Assembly (NCBI GenBank): GCA_026706395.1
Contig: JAPOYU010000078.1
Coordinates: 1 to 36,107, forward strand
DNA length: 36,107 bases
Source: Chloroflexota bacterium
Lineage (GTDB): Bacteria; Chloroflexota; Anaerolineae; Aggregatilineales; Phototrophicaceae
Reading direction: 5' to 3'
In this document: piece by piece, positions 16,737-25,480 of the stretch
Numbering within the stretch: position 1 is the first letter of the stretch
Layout: each line of letters begins with the position of its first letter
Notes under the pieces: generated by a model
Told to the model about the DNA's origin: nothing
The model's input: the letters and a program-made list of their open reading frames with translations, nothing else
The model's database searches: none
Position numbers and translations under genes: made by a program

Positions 16737-16745
16737 GGGAGGAAA
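16737..16745 (+). promoter_or_regulatory. strong ribosome binding site of the rhodanese gene
   Basis: GGGAGGAAA lies seven bases before the ATG at 16753 and fixes that start. It shows the 5' end of the interrupted gene still has a good translation signal. Confidence 0.65.
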
Positions 16746-16752
16746 CAAGGCT

Positions 16753-17166
16753 ATGCGCTCGGAATCTATTTCGCAAGTGAGCAAAGCGCCGGCGATTGCT
16801 GATGCGCGAGCGGAAGAGCATTTTGCTGGCAAGTTACGCTTCGAGACCGATCCCGCCGATGTTCATTTTGATATAGAGAACTGAGTCGACGGCTTTGTCA
16901 TCCTCGATGTGCGCAGCGCTGAAGATTATGCAGAGGGACATATCGCTGGCGCGATCAGCCTGCCGCATAGCCGCATCAACAAGCAAGGCATGGTGGATTA
17001 CTCCAGTGATACGCTATTTGTCGTCTACTGTTGGGGACCTGGCTGCAACGGATCTGCAAAGGCGGCGCTGAAGCTGACGCAGCTCGGCTACGCCGTGAAA
17101 GAAATGATCGGCGGCGTTGAATACTGGGAACGCGAAGGCTACCCGCTGGAGAAACAGGACAAATAG
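16753..17166 (+). pseudogene. rhodanese-like sulfurtransferase interrupted by one in-frame TGA
   Basis: Read through one TGA (16882-16884), this frame gives a 137-residue single-domain rhodanese. Rhodaneses carry persulfide sulfur on an active-site Cys. Before the stop: HFAGKLRFETDPADVHFDIEN; after it: VDGFVILDVRSAEDYAEGHIAGAISLPH and the Cys loop YCWGPGCNGS, then GGVEYWEREGYPL. Related proteins usually carry a Gly at the stop position (NG or SG before FV-LDVR), so GGA to TGA, one base, explains it. Nothing else is broken and the start keeps a strong ribosome binding site. It may be a very recent pseudogene, a read-through gene or a sequence error. A GTG at 16909 could start a short fragment keeping the Cys loop. 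It is divergent from the LysR gene. Confidence 0.75.
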
Positions 17167-17180
17167 ACGAGGCAACGCGG

Positions 17181-19154
17181 CTATGGTTCGACAACTGTCG
17201 GGTTCGGTGTGGGGAATGGGGTGAAGGCGACAGCGGAAGTTGGGGATGGGGTCGGGCTTGGCGTCGCTGTCGGCGCGGGAGTGGCGGTTGCGGTCGGCAA
17301 TGCTGGTACGTCGGTGATAAGCGCGAGGGCCGCGGGCGCAAAGCCCTGGCAGAAGAATCTGCTGTAATTGCCCCAGCCGATTTGTCCGCTGGCCAATTCC
17401 ACCTGCAGCCAATCTCTGCTGTCATTTGTACCATGAACCAAAACAGGAACATTCTCCACGGCGATGCTTACCGGGGCGTAGCGCGCGTCGGGACCGGCGT
17501 AAAGCAGGGTATCGCTGTGTGGCGAACATTCGGGGTCGCGGATGGCGATTTGAATTGCGCGTCGGGTTATATTGCCTATCTCATCCCTGGCGCTGAGCAG
17601 GATCTCAAAGTCAGCGAGCGGCGCGCCGCGCAGCATGAGTTCACCGCTGGAATCGGAAGCGCGCGATTCGCCTACGATGTCGAAGTCAAGAGGGCCGGCG
17701 ACGTCGAGCGACACCGCGCCTTCGACCGCCCAGCGTACGGTCAGGCCGCCGATTACGTTGCGCAGCATTGATGTTCGGTCGGTATAGAAGCGGTTGACTG
17801 CAACGGGTTTGTATATGTCCAGGCTGCGTGACCTTATGACGGTCGTTTCGCCACCCTGGGCGATCAAGGCGATGCCGACGGGATCGCTGTATTCCCGCGT
17901 ATCCAAGGTGTAGGCTGAAGCGTCGCCAGGTAATTCGGCGATGGGAACGCGATCGACTTCGATGACGTAGCGCTGCGCGTGCTCGGCGCTCCAGCTTATC
18001 TGCACCGGCGTGCCTTGCGCGACTTGGGAGCCGGAAAGAGACATGTCTGTGATCACCGGCGCGGGCGGCTGGAAGATAATCAGCGCGGCTGCGACGATGA
18101 GCGCGAAGAAGATGGCCGCTAGCGACGCGGCGAGCCGCCTCGAGGCGACTGGCGTCACGCTAACGCTCGCGGGGAGCGGCACGCGATAGCCGGTGGGGTT
18201 CTTCGCTTTGGCGAGGAGGATGAAAGGCTGTTCGCGCTTGTCGCCCAGCAAAGGACGCCGGCGCCATCTTACAGTGCCGGCTACTTGAGAGCGCCCGCCG
18301 GGGGGCAAAGTCAGCGCGGTTTGGCTGAGTTGAATGTCGAGTTTGGAATCGGGATCGCTGCATTCGAGTACCAGGCTAAGCGCTTCGTTGCCTTGGTTGA
18401 AGAGGTATAGCTGGAAGCTGCCCTTATCCTTACAGACGGGGGGATCAACCGCGAGACTGAGACCGCCGAAGCCGCCCAGTTCAATCGTGCCGACGAGGCG
18501 CAGAACCTGTTGCGTTTCGTCCAGCCGGGTAATCTGTATATGCAATGGAAAGGTCTGCGGCGGAATATCGGAACGGCGATCGGGTTTGATGAGAAACTGA
18601 AGCTGGGTCGCTTCCCGCGCCGGCAGTGGAAAGGCGAGATTTTTCGGTTTGATCCAATTGTCCGGCAGTCCTGAGGCTTCGACCCGAAACTCAGCGTCTC
18701 TATCGCTCGTGTTGGTGATGCTTAACGGCACAGTGATGTTTGATGCGGGGAAGACTGTCGCTTGATCGTTTTCAAGGTGGGCGCGGAACCCGGCGGAAGC
18801 GGGCTGTGTCATTTCGCTCAGCGCTGGTATTGATATCGTGGGGCTGTCACTGTGCTTGTAAAAGGTGAGTTGCAGCGCGCCGATTGCGATGCGTGTGGTA
18901 TCGGCCAGCGGCCTCGGCCTGTTTGCTGGAATCCGCTGGCCATCGACGACTGTGCCGGCGGCCGAGTCGAGATCGGTGATGGTTACGCCGCCGTCGCCGG
19001 CCTCCAGACGAAAATGGATATCGGCTACGGATTTATTCGCGAGTTGAACGGTACAGGCGCTCGCGCTGCCAACGGTAATCCGGGAGCCGCGCAACTGGTG
19101 CTGTTCTCGTTTGCCATCAGGGTAGGTGATGTCCAGCCGGCCAAAAAGGGTCAT
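17181..19154 (-). CDS. membrane FHA-domain protein with SH3-like C-terminal domain
   Basis: A 657-residue protein not matched to a named family. From the ATG at 19154: an FHA domain (about residues 1-105, ITVGSASACTVQLANKSVADIHF and GTVVDGQ), then one or two Ig-like modules (about 125-320, VPLSITNTSDRDAEFRVEASGLP and LYLFNQGNEALSLVLEC), a membrane helix near 341-363, two extracytoplasmic beta modules, an SH3-like domain near 541-600 (SDTLLYAGPDA to GQIGWGNYSRFF) and a Pro/Thr-rich tail. FHA domains read phosphothreonine, so it is a candidate partner of a Ser/Thr kinase. The binding Arg normally after VG is Ser here. Frames extending to 19409 run into the divergent PfkB promoter, so 19154 is preferred. 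Confidence 0.85.
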   Translation of the reverse strand: MTLFGRLDITYPDGKREQHQLRGSRITVGSASACTVQLANKSVADIHFRLEAGDGGVTITDLDSAAGTVVDGQRIPANRPRPLADTTRIAIGALQLTFYKHSDSPTISIPALSEMTQPASAGFRAHLENDQATVFPASNITVPLSITNTSDRDAEFRVEASGLPDNWIKPKNLAFPLPAREATQLQFLIKPDRRSDIPPQTFPLHIQITRLDETQQVLRLVGTIELGGFGGLSLAVDPPVCKDKGSFQLYLFNQGNEALSLVLECSDPDSKLDIQLSQTALTLPPGGRSQVAGTVRWRRRPLLGDKREQPFILLAKAKNPTGYRVPLPASVSVTPVASRRLAASLAAIFFALIVAAALIIFQPPAPVITDMSLSGSQVAQGTPVQISWSAEHAQRYVIEVDRVPIAELPGDASAYTLDTREYSDPVGIALIAQGGETTVIRSRSLDIYKPVAVNRFYTDRTSMLRNVIGGLTVRWAVEGAVSLDVAGPLDFDIVGESRASDSSGELMLRGAPLADFEILLSARDEIGNITRRAIQIAIRDPECSPHSDTLLYAGPDARYAPVSIAVENVPVLVHGTNDSRDWLQVELASGQIGWGNYSRFFCQGFAPAALALITDVPALPTATATPAPTATPSPTPSPTSAVAFTPFPTPNPTVVEP

Positions 19155-19271
19155 TGAGCGCTTCGCTTGGCAAGAAACTATAGATTCATGGTACAGGGAA
19201 TTCCAGCGACCTGAAAGAGCTTGGGACGCCGCTTGGTCGATTCGGCGCAAGAGCGTTGGTGAAGCGTCGTC

Positions 19272-19298
19272 TTGATGAGACAGGCGCCTTAGTATAAT
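19272..19298 (+). promoter_or_regulatory. promoter of the PfkB kinase gene
   Basis: TTGATG (19272-19277), 15 bases, perfect TATAAT (19293-19298), ending 34 bases before the ATG at 19333. The spacer is short, so the -35 assignment is uncertain, while the -10 is clear. Confidence 0.5.
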
Positions 19299-19332
19299 GT
19301 CTGCGTTGGACATGCTTCCGTAAGAGACAGCT

Positions 19333-20280
19333 ATGCAGCGTGAGACGATAATCTGCGTGACGCCGAACGCGGCGCTGGACCGTACTTTGGTCGTGCCGGA
19401 TTTCGCCATCGGTCATATTTCGCGCATCCCAAACGCGATCGCCGTGCCGGGCGGCAAGGGGCTGAATGTGCTGCGAGCGATCGAGATTCTGGGCGGTCGC
19501 GCATTGGCGATGGGCTTGTTGGGCGGGCACACCGGTAGGACAATTGCGGCGATGCTGGAGGAAGACGGCTATCGGGCAGCTTGGACGAGATTCGCCGGCG
19601 AGACGCGGACTTGCACAATCATCGCGACGCCGGATGGCAATTCGACAGTGATCAACGAATCGGGCCAGATCGCGCCGGGAGACTGGACCGCCCTGGCTGA
19701 CGACATTTGCCAGGTCGTGGAGCGCGAGCATGCCCGCACGGTTTGCTTGTGCGGCAGCTTGCCCTTGGGCGCCCCGGCGGACGCGCCGGCGGACTTGATC
19801 GAACGGGCGAAGATGATGGGCGCTCGCCTATGGGTGGATAGCAGCAAGCGCTGGCTGAAGAATGCGATCCTGGCGAAACCTTACGCGATCAAAGTCAATC
19901 GTGAGGAGTTGCTGGAAGCCTTGGGTGCTGAAGCGAAAACGCAGGACGACATCGTCGCTTTGGCGCGGGGTATGAATACGAGCGGGATCGAAATTGTTGT
20001 CATTTCTTTGGGCGCTGAGGGGGCGCTTCTGGTTTCGGAAAGCCTGGCGGTAAAAGGGACGCCGCCCGTCATACAAGCGCTGGATCCCGTGGCTAGCGGC
20101 GACTGCCTGCATGCCGGCATCGTGACGGCGCTCGCGGATGGGGCGGATCTGGCGGAGGCGCTGAGGCGGGGTGTGGCGGCGGGCACGGTTAACGCGCTGT
20201 ACGCCGGCGGCGCGCAGTTCCCCCAGGCGCATTATCTGGAGGTGCTCGCGGAGACAAGCGTCGAGAGCCTCGCTGACTAA
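19333..20280 (+). CDS. PfkB-family sugar kinase, 1-phosphofructokinase/tagatose-6-phosphate kinase type
   Basis: A 315-residue PfkB (ribokinase-fold) kinase of the FruK/LacC branch, which phosphorylates hexose phosphates with ATP. Evidence: N-terminal VTPNAALDRTLVVP, the GGKGLNVLRAIEILGG substrate loop, GLLGGHTG, and a C-terminal anion-hole/catalytic motif LDPVASGDCLHAG, where GAGD is usual and ASGD is seen; the catalytic Asp is kept. The ATG at 19333 follows a perfect -10 by 34 bases. The next gene, an ABC ATPase, starts 173 bases later on the same strand. No PTS gene is near, so the sugar (fructose-1-phosphate, tagatose-6-phosphate or another) is not fixed. Confidence 0.9.
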   Translation: MQRETIICVTPNAALDRTLVVPDFAIGHISRIPNAIAVPGGKGLNVLRAIEILGGRALAMGLLGGHTGRTIAAMLEEDGYRAAWTRFAGETRTCTIIATPDGNSTVINESGQIAPGDWTALADDICQVVEREHARTVCLCGSLPLGAPADAPADLIERAKMMGARLWVDSSKRWLKNAILAKPYAIKVNREELLEALGAEAKTQDDIVALARGMNTSGIEIVVISLGAEGALLVSESLAVKGTPPVIQALDPVASGDCLHAGIVTALADGADLAEALRRGVAAGTVNALYAGGAQFPQAHYLEVLAETSVESLAD

Positions 20281-20453
20281 ACGAGCGATAATTTACAGAA
20301 AGTTAAAGATTTTCCTATGGATTTCTTGTCTGGGCTTTCTAAGATGGCTCGCGAAGTGATTCCGGATATCATCGTCCTGTCAAAACCTGGCTGATGCATG
20401 CGCCGACTTACGCTGGGCAGTTGGGAATCGAGAGTCTGGGAAAGGCATAGCCT

Positions 20454-21368
20454 GTGATACATGTGCATAACATCACCAAGAATTACGGAAACATTGAGGC
20501 GCTGCGCGGCGTCAGCTTCGACATTCAGCCGGGCGAGATCGTCGGCTTGCTCGGTCCCAACGGCGCGGGCAAATCGACAGCGATCAAGATCATCACTGGT
20601 TTTCTGCATCCCGATGAAGGCGTCGTCGAGATCGATGGCTTGAATGTCCTGCGCGAATTGCAGGCGGTGCAGGCGAAGATCGGCTATCTGTCAGAGAATA
20701 CGCCGCTATATCCGGAGCTATCGGTGCAGGCCTATCTCGGCATGATCGCCGATTTGCGGGCGCTGCCGGCATCGGCCTATATTGGATTGCTCTCGGATGC
20801 GGTCTATGGCGCCGGCTTGGAGGATTACTTGACGCGGCCGATTGCCTCGCTGAGCAAGGGCTTGCGGCAGCGGCTGGGTCTGGCGCAGGCGATCTTGCAC
20901 AAACCGCAATTCTTGATTCTGGATGAACCAACGGTTGGTTTGGATCCGACCCAGATTGTCGAGATCCGCGCCTTGATCAAGTCCCTGGCGCAGGAAAGCA
21001 CAATTCTGTTTTCGTCGCATATCTTGTCGGAAGTGGAGGCGATCTGCGACCGCGTGATTATCATCATCAACGGCGAAGTGAAAGCCGACCAGCGATTGAG
21101 CGAACTGAGCATGAGCAATGACGCGACGCTGGTCTTGCAGAGCGACAGCGACGATGTCGAGGGGGCGCTGGCCGCGCTGGACGGCGTCGAGACCATCCAG
21201 CGCTTCCGGTCTTTGGATGACTATCCGGCTTATCGCATCAACGGGTCGGCCGAAATCACGCCGCGGATATACGCCGTCGCCCGCGACCGGAATTGGGCCC
21301 TGCGCGAGCTGCGGCGCGATACGGTCACTCTGGAGCGCTTCTTCAATCATTTGGCGACTAAGGCCTAG
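20454..21368 (+). CDS. ABC transporter ATP-binding protein (GldA-like)
   Basis: A 304-residue ABC-2-type ATPase. Walker A LGPNGAGKSTAI (about residues 35-46), the signature LSKGLRQRLGLAQ, Walker B FLILDEPTVGLDP and the switch His in FSSHILSEVEAICD are all intact; an acidic C-terminal domain follows. Translation starts at a GTG (20454) with AAAGG upstream; the nearby ATG at 20461 is out of frame. It is followed nine bases later by the fused permease gene and then a DUF4340 gene, the classic Gld-type export set, which in Bacteroidetes was named for gliding but occurs widely in other phyla. Confidence 0.93.
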   Translation: MIHVHNITKNYGNIEALRGVSFDIQPGEIVGLLGPNGAGKSTAIKIITGFLHPDEGVVEIDGLNVLRELQAVQAKIGYLSENTPLYPELSVQAYLGMIADLRALPASAYIGLLSDAVYGAGLEDYLTRPIASLSKGLRQRLGLAQAILHKPQFLILDEPTVGLDPTQIVEIRALIKSLAQESTILFSSHILSEVEAICDRVIIIINGEVKADQRLSELSMSNDATLVLQSDSDDVEGALAALDGVETIQRFRSLDDYPAYRINGSAEITPRIYAVARDRNWALRELRRDTVTLERFFNHLATKA

Positions 21369-21377
21369 GGGCAAAGC

Positions 21378-24290
21378 ATGCGCAAGATATTCTCTGTAGC
21401 TGGCAAGGAGCTTAAGCTCTACTTTGGTTCGCCGATGGCGCTGATATTCGTCGGCGTATTCCTGGTGCTGACGCTGTTCGTATTCTTCTGGGTCGATTCT
21501 TTCTTCGCCCGCGGCATCGCTGACGTGCGCGCGCTCTTCGCCTGGATGCCGCTGCTGATGATCTTCCTGGTTTCCGCGCTGACCATGCACCTGTGGAGCC
21601 GCGAAGAAGAGAGCGGCAATTTGCAGGTGCTGTTGACGATGCCAGTACGTCTGGTTGAGCTGGTCGCGGGCAAATTCCTTTCAGCGCTGGCCTTGGTTGC
21701 GGTCGCGCTGGGTTTGACGCTTTTCTTGCCGATAACGGTGGCGTCGCTGGGCAATCTGGATTGGGGACCGGTCATCGGCGGGTATATGGCGGCGCTTTTG
21801 CTCGCCTCAAGTTATATCGCGATCGGCATGTTTGTTTCCTCTCGAACGGACAATCAACTGGTGGCCCTAATCGGCACTGCGGTTATATGCGGCTTGTTTC
21901 AGGCCGTCGGGTCGCCGGTGATCACTGACTTCTTTGGCGCGACGATGGGCGATCTGCTGCGGCAGTTTGGCACGGGCAGCCGCTTCGAGAGTATCGAACG
22001 TGGCGTGATCGACTTTCGCGACTTGGTTTACTATCTTTCGCTGACGGTTTTCTTCCTGGCCATGAATATCCTCTCGCTCGATAGCAAGCGTTGGAGCGTC
22101 GGGGCGCATTTGCGCGCGCATCGCTTGAATGGGCGCGTCAGCTTGCTATTGATTGGCGCGAACCTGTTGGCGCTGAATCTTTTGATCGCGCCCTTCAGCG
22201 CCGCCCGCATTGATTTGACGCAATATAGCGAATACAGCTTGTCCGATGCGACGAAGAATCTGCTGGCGAACTTGGGCGAGCCGCTGCTGATACGCGGCTA
22301 CTTCAGCGAAGAGAGCCATCCGGCTTTGGCGCCGCTTGTGCCCCGGATACAGGACAGCTTGCGCGAGTATCAGCTGGCGGCTGCGGGCAAGCTGGAATTG
22401 GAGTTTGTCGATCCCTTGACCAATCCGGAATTGGAGCGGGAGGCGAATCAGGTCTATGGCATCCGGCCGACGCCGCTGCAAGTGAGCGACCGCGGCGGCG
22501 TGTCACTGGTCAATGTGTATTTCGATGTCTTGATTTCCTATGGCGACCAGACGGCGACGCTCAGCTTTTACGATCTCATTGAAGTAGTTGATACGCCCTT
22601 CGGCGTCGAGATCCGGCTGCGCAACCTGGAATACGACTTGACGAGCACGATACAGCGCGCCGTCTATGGATTCCAAAGTCTTGACGCCGTCTTGGCTGCC
22701 CTGGAAACGCCGGCGCGGCTGACCCTTTATGTCTCGTCGGCTTCTCTGCCCGAGATGATGCTCGAGGTCAATGAGACGATGCAGGAGGTGGCGCGGGAAA
22801 TCGCCGATGCCAATCCGGCCGAAGTCACATTCGAAGTCGTCGATATGTCTCAACCCGATGCTGCTATCAACGAGCAAGACCTGTTTGATCGCTATCAGAT
22901 CCAGCCGGTGGCGACGAGTTTCTTCGCCGCCGAGACCTTCTATCTGCATCTTGTGATCGAAGCGGGCGATGACATTCAGGTTGTTTATCCCGCTGGCGAG
23001 TTCAGCCGCGTCGAGATTCGCAACGCTATTGAATCGTCATTGAAGCGCTCGTCTTCCGGCTTCCTCAAGGTGGTCGGCTTGTGGACGCCGCCGCCGGCAT
23101 CGACCGATCAGTTTGGGCAGCAGTTGCCCAGTCTCCAGCAATACAGCATCCTGGAAGAGTCGCTGCGCGAGAATTACGAATTGCGCCGGGTATCGCTGGA
23201 TGAGGGCCAGGTCGGGACGGACGTTGATGTCTTGATTCTGCTGTCGCCGCATGGTTTGACCGACAAACAGCGCTACGCTATCGACCAATACATTATGCGC
23301 GGCGGTTCGGTGATTGCTGCGGCCGGGCATTACCGTCTCGGCATCGATCCCTACGTCGGCAACTTGCTGCTTGATGTCAACGAAGATGGCATTGAAGAGA
23401 TGCTCGAGAGTTATGGCATCATCATCGAAGACAGCCTGGTGATGGATTATCAGAATGCGCCTTTCCCATTGCAGGTCCAGCGCGACCTGGGCGATATGGT
23501 CGTCAGCGAGATTCAGGCGCTGGCTTATCCATTCTTCGTCGATGTGCGTCCGAATAAGATGGACTTCGACAGCCCGGTGGTAAAGGGGCTGCCCCTGCTG
23601 ACGATGAGCTGGACGTCGCCCGTGAGGGTCGACGAGTCCGCATCAACGGAGGCGCAGGTGACGACCTTGGCCAGCTCTAGTGATGCCGCCTGGGAAACGA
23701 CCGTGGCGAATCCGCTGCCGGACCTGGAGTCATATCCGGAGATCGGCTTCCCGGTCGGCGAAGAGTTGGGGTCGATCCCGCTGGCGGTCGCGGTCGAGGG
23801 CTCCTTCGACAGCGCCTTTGTGGACCGACTGTCTCCCTTCGAGGCTGATGCTGAGGCCGGCGCCGGCGAGCAGGACGAAGAAACGCCCCGCTTGGGTCTC
23901 ATTGAACGCTCGCCGAACAATACGCGTTTGATTGTCTTGGGCAGCGCCGAGTTCGTGAATGACAACGTCTATCAGATTTCGGCGAATTTCGGTGGCGATC
24001 GATTCTTCAGCAACCTGCAATTCTTTGCCAACGCCATAGATTGGTTCACCGAAGACGTATCGCTGGCGTCGATCCGCAGCCGGGGCAGTGCCGCGCGCAT
24101 CCTGCCGCCGATTGATGAAGGCGCGCAGAACCGCTGGATTTGGATCAACTATGCGGTGGCTATCGTCGGCTTGATTTTGATCGGCGGCTTCTGGCAGGTT
24201 CAGCGGCGCGCCGAGCAGCCGATTCAATTGATACCGCCTGGGCTGGAGTCTGCCGCCCCTTCGGATGAATTGAGCGAAGGAGAAGCCTGA
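21378..24290 (+). CDS. fused ABC permease and GldG-like auxiliary protein
   Basis: A 970-residue fusion. The N-terminal third is an ABC-2 permease (GldF-like) with about six helices: KELKLYFGSPMALIFVGVFL at the start, LWSREEESGNLQVLLTMPV (the conserved cytoplasmic loop) and LASSYIAIGMFVSS. A further helix near residues 255-275 leads into the GldG-like (ABC-type uncharacterised auxiliary, PF09822-type) extracytoplasmic region, with FFSEESHPALAPLVPRIQDSLREY and a periplasmic Rossmann-like part including VDVLILLSPHGLTDKQRYAIDQYIMRGGSVI. A last helix lies near 918-937. Elsewhere GldF and GldG are often separate genes. The stop overlaps the next start (TGATG), implying coupling. The exported substrate is unknown. 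Confidence 0.9.
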   Translation: MRKIFSVAGKELKLYFGSPMALIFVGVFLVLTLFVFFWVDSFFARGIADVRALFAWMPLLMIFLVSALTMHLWSREEESGNLQVLLTMPVRLVELVAGKFLSALALVAVALGLTLFLPITVASLGNLDWGPVIGGYMAALLLASSYIAIGMFVSSRTDNQLVALIGTAVICGLFQAVGSPVITDFFGATMGDLLRQFGTGSRFESIERGVIDFRDLVYYLSLTVFFLAMNILSLDSKRWSVGAHLRAHRLNGRVSLLLIGANLLALNLLIAPFSAARIDLTQYSEYSLSDATKNLLANLGEPLLIRGYFSEESHPALAPLVPRIQDSLREYQLAAAGKLELEFVDPLTNPELEREANQVYGIRPTPLQVSDRGGVSLVNVYFDVLISYGDQTATLSFYDLIEVVDTPFGVEIRLRNLEYDLTSTIQRAVYGFQSLDAVLAALETPARLTLYVSSASLPEMMLEVNETMQEVAREIADANPAEVTFEVVDMSQPDAAINEQDLFDRYQIQPVATSFFAAETFYLHLVIEAGDDIQVVYPAGEFSRVEIRNAIESSLKRSSSGFLKVVGLWTPPPASTDQFGQQLPSLQQYSILEESLRENYELRRVSLDEGQVGTDVDVLILLSPHGLTDKQRYAIDQYIMRGGSVIAAAGHYRLGIDPYVGNLLLDVNEDGIEEMLESYGIIIEDSLVMDYQNAPFPLQVQRDLGDMVVSEIQALAYPFFVDVRPNKMDFDSPVVKGLPLLTMSWTSPVRVDESASTEAQVTTLASSSDAAWETTVANPLPDLESYPEIGFPVGEELGSIPLAVAVEGSFDSAFVDRLSPFEADAEAGAGEQDEETPRLGLIERSPNNTRLIVLGSAEFVNDNVYQISANFGGDRFFSNLQFFANAIDWFTEDVSLASIRSRGSAARILPPIDEGAQNRWIWINYAVAIVGLILIGGFWQVQRRAEQPIQLIPPGLESAAPSDELSEGEA

Positions 24291-25339
24291 TGTTGAACCG
24301 GAGCAATCTTTCCCTTGCCGGCCTGTTGGCGCTGCAGATCATCTTGCTCGCCGTCTCGGCGCTGATTGCAGGCGGGACGGAAGGACGAGGGGTTCAGCCG
24401 CTGCTCGCGGATGTGATGGCGGCTGAAGTAGAGCGAATCACGATCGCGGACGACCTCGCTAATGAGATGACCTTCGCGCGGCGGGAAGCGGGCTGGGTCC
24501 TGCCCGATGCCGATGACTTCCCGCTGCACAGCGAGAAAGTCGAGGAGGTATTGAGCAAGCTGGCCGGCCTGGATACACGGCGTCTGGTTGCGTCGAATCC
24601 GGCCAATTTCGCCCGGCTCGAGGTGAAAGACGACGACTTCCGCCGTCGCATCGAGCTTGAAACTGCCGCAGCCAGCGCGCTGCTCTACCTGGGTGGCAGT
24701 GGCGGCGTCGACACCGTCTATGCGCGGCGCGCAGAACAGAACGATGTTTACCTGGGGGGCGGGCTCAACTCATGGGAACTGTCGACGCAAGTATCCACCT
24801 GGCTGGATGCCAACTACGTGAACGTGCCCTTGGACGATGTGCTGGAGATTCACGTACAGAATGCAGCGGGCAGCTTCACTTTCCTCCGCGATGGCGAGGA
24901 CTGGACCTATGACGGCTTGAACGATAGCGAGGAATTCGAAGATACAAAGATGCCCATAATCCTCAGGAACGCGGCGAGCATACGAATGCTTGAGCCGCTG
25001 GGCTTGGCGGCTTTGGAGGAGTACGGGCTGGACGCGGCGGAAGTGCTGGTCGAGGTCAAGTATCGTCAGCTTGTCGAAGATGAGACGACGGAAGCCGATG
25101 AAAGCGGCGAGGCTGAAGCGACTGCGGACACGAGCGTCGAAGCGGAGCTCGAGTTCACGGAGGCGACTTACAACTTGACCTTCGGCGCCGCGACGGACGA
25201 TGGCGACATCGTGCTGAAGTCCTCCGATGCCGAATACATTGTCCTGGTGCGCGACACGATATTCAACACCTTCAAGAACCTCAAACACGATGAATTGGCG
25301 AAGCAGCCGGAGCTGGAAACAGAGCCTGAGGGCGAATGA
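24290..25339 (+). CDS. DUF4340-domain protein, partner of the Gld-like exporter
   Basis: A 349-residue protein with an N-terminal membrane anchor (LAGLLALQIILLAVSALIAGG, about residues 8-28) and a repeated beta-rich extracytoplasmic domain. The two DUF4340-like halves begin with VERITIADDLANEMTFARREAGWVL (with the aromatic DADDFPLHSEKVEEVLSKLAGL helix) and a second similar unit near VLEIHVQNAAGSFTFLRDGEDWTYDG. A very acidic insert (about residues 260-285) separates parts of the second unit. The start overlaps the stop of the permease gene. DUF4340 genes commonly follow GldF/GldG-type genes, so it is probably part of the same envelope complex. Confidence 0.87.
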   Translation: MLNRSNLSLAGLLALQIILLAVSALIAGGTEGRGVQPLLADVMAAEVERITIADDLANEMTFARREAGWVLPDADDFPLHSEKVEEVLSKLAGLDTRRLVASNPANFARLEVKDDDFRRRIELETAAASALLYLGGSGGVDTVYARRAEQNDVYLGGGLNSWELSTQVSTWLDANYVNVPLDDVLEIHVQNAAGSFTFLRDGEDWTYDGLNDSEEFEDTKMPIILRNAASIRMLEPLGLAALEEYGLDAAEVLVEVKYRQLVEDETTEADESGEAEATADTSVEAELEFTEATYNLTFGAATDDGDIVLKSSDAEYIVLVRDTIFNTFKNLKHDELAKQPELETEPEGE

Positions 25340-25432
25340 GCCAAGCGGTGGAGAAACCTTGACTGGCGCCCCCTGCCCGGAGCCGCCTTTCTACATGCGC
25401 GTGCCGCCCTCGTTAATTCATTTCTTCGCTCA

Positions 25433-25438
25433 TATAAT
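25433..25438 (+). promoter_or_regulatory. TATAAT -10 element upstream of glyQS
   Basis: Perfect TATAAT 42 bases before the glyQS ATG. No convincing -35 at 16-18 bases was seen. No T-box leader motif was found in the 141-base gap. Confidence 0.45.
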
Positions 25439-25480
25439 GACCGCCACCATCAATTACAAGAAACACGTCAAGGATAGGTA

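Noticed and set aside
16882..16884. Recoded UGA (Gly or Trp) in this genome
   Set aside because: TGA ends other clear genes here (uppS, the kinase, the Gld fusion, each at the expected protein end).
16882..16930. Selenocysteine reading of the rhodanese TGA
   Set aside because: The position is a conserved Gly site, not the catalytic Cys, and only a trivial four-base stem (CATC/GATG) follows, not a convincing bacterial SECIS.
19155..19409. N-terminal extension of the FHA protein up to 19409
   Set aside because: The extension runs antisense through the PfkB promoter and start, and the FHA domain begins at 19154.
25340..25480. T-box riboswitch upstream of glyQS
   Set aside because: The gap is only 141 bases and shows no T-box-type sequence or terminator/antiterminator pair.
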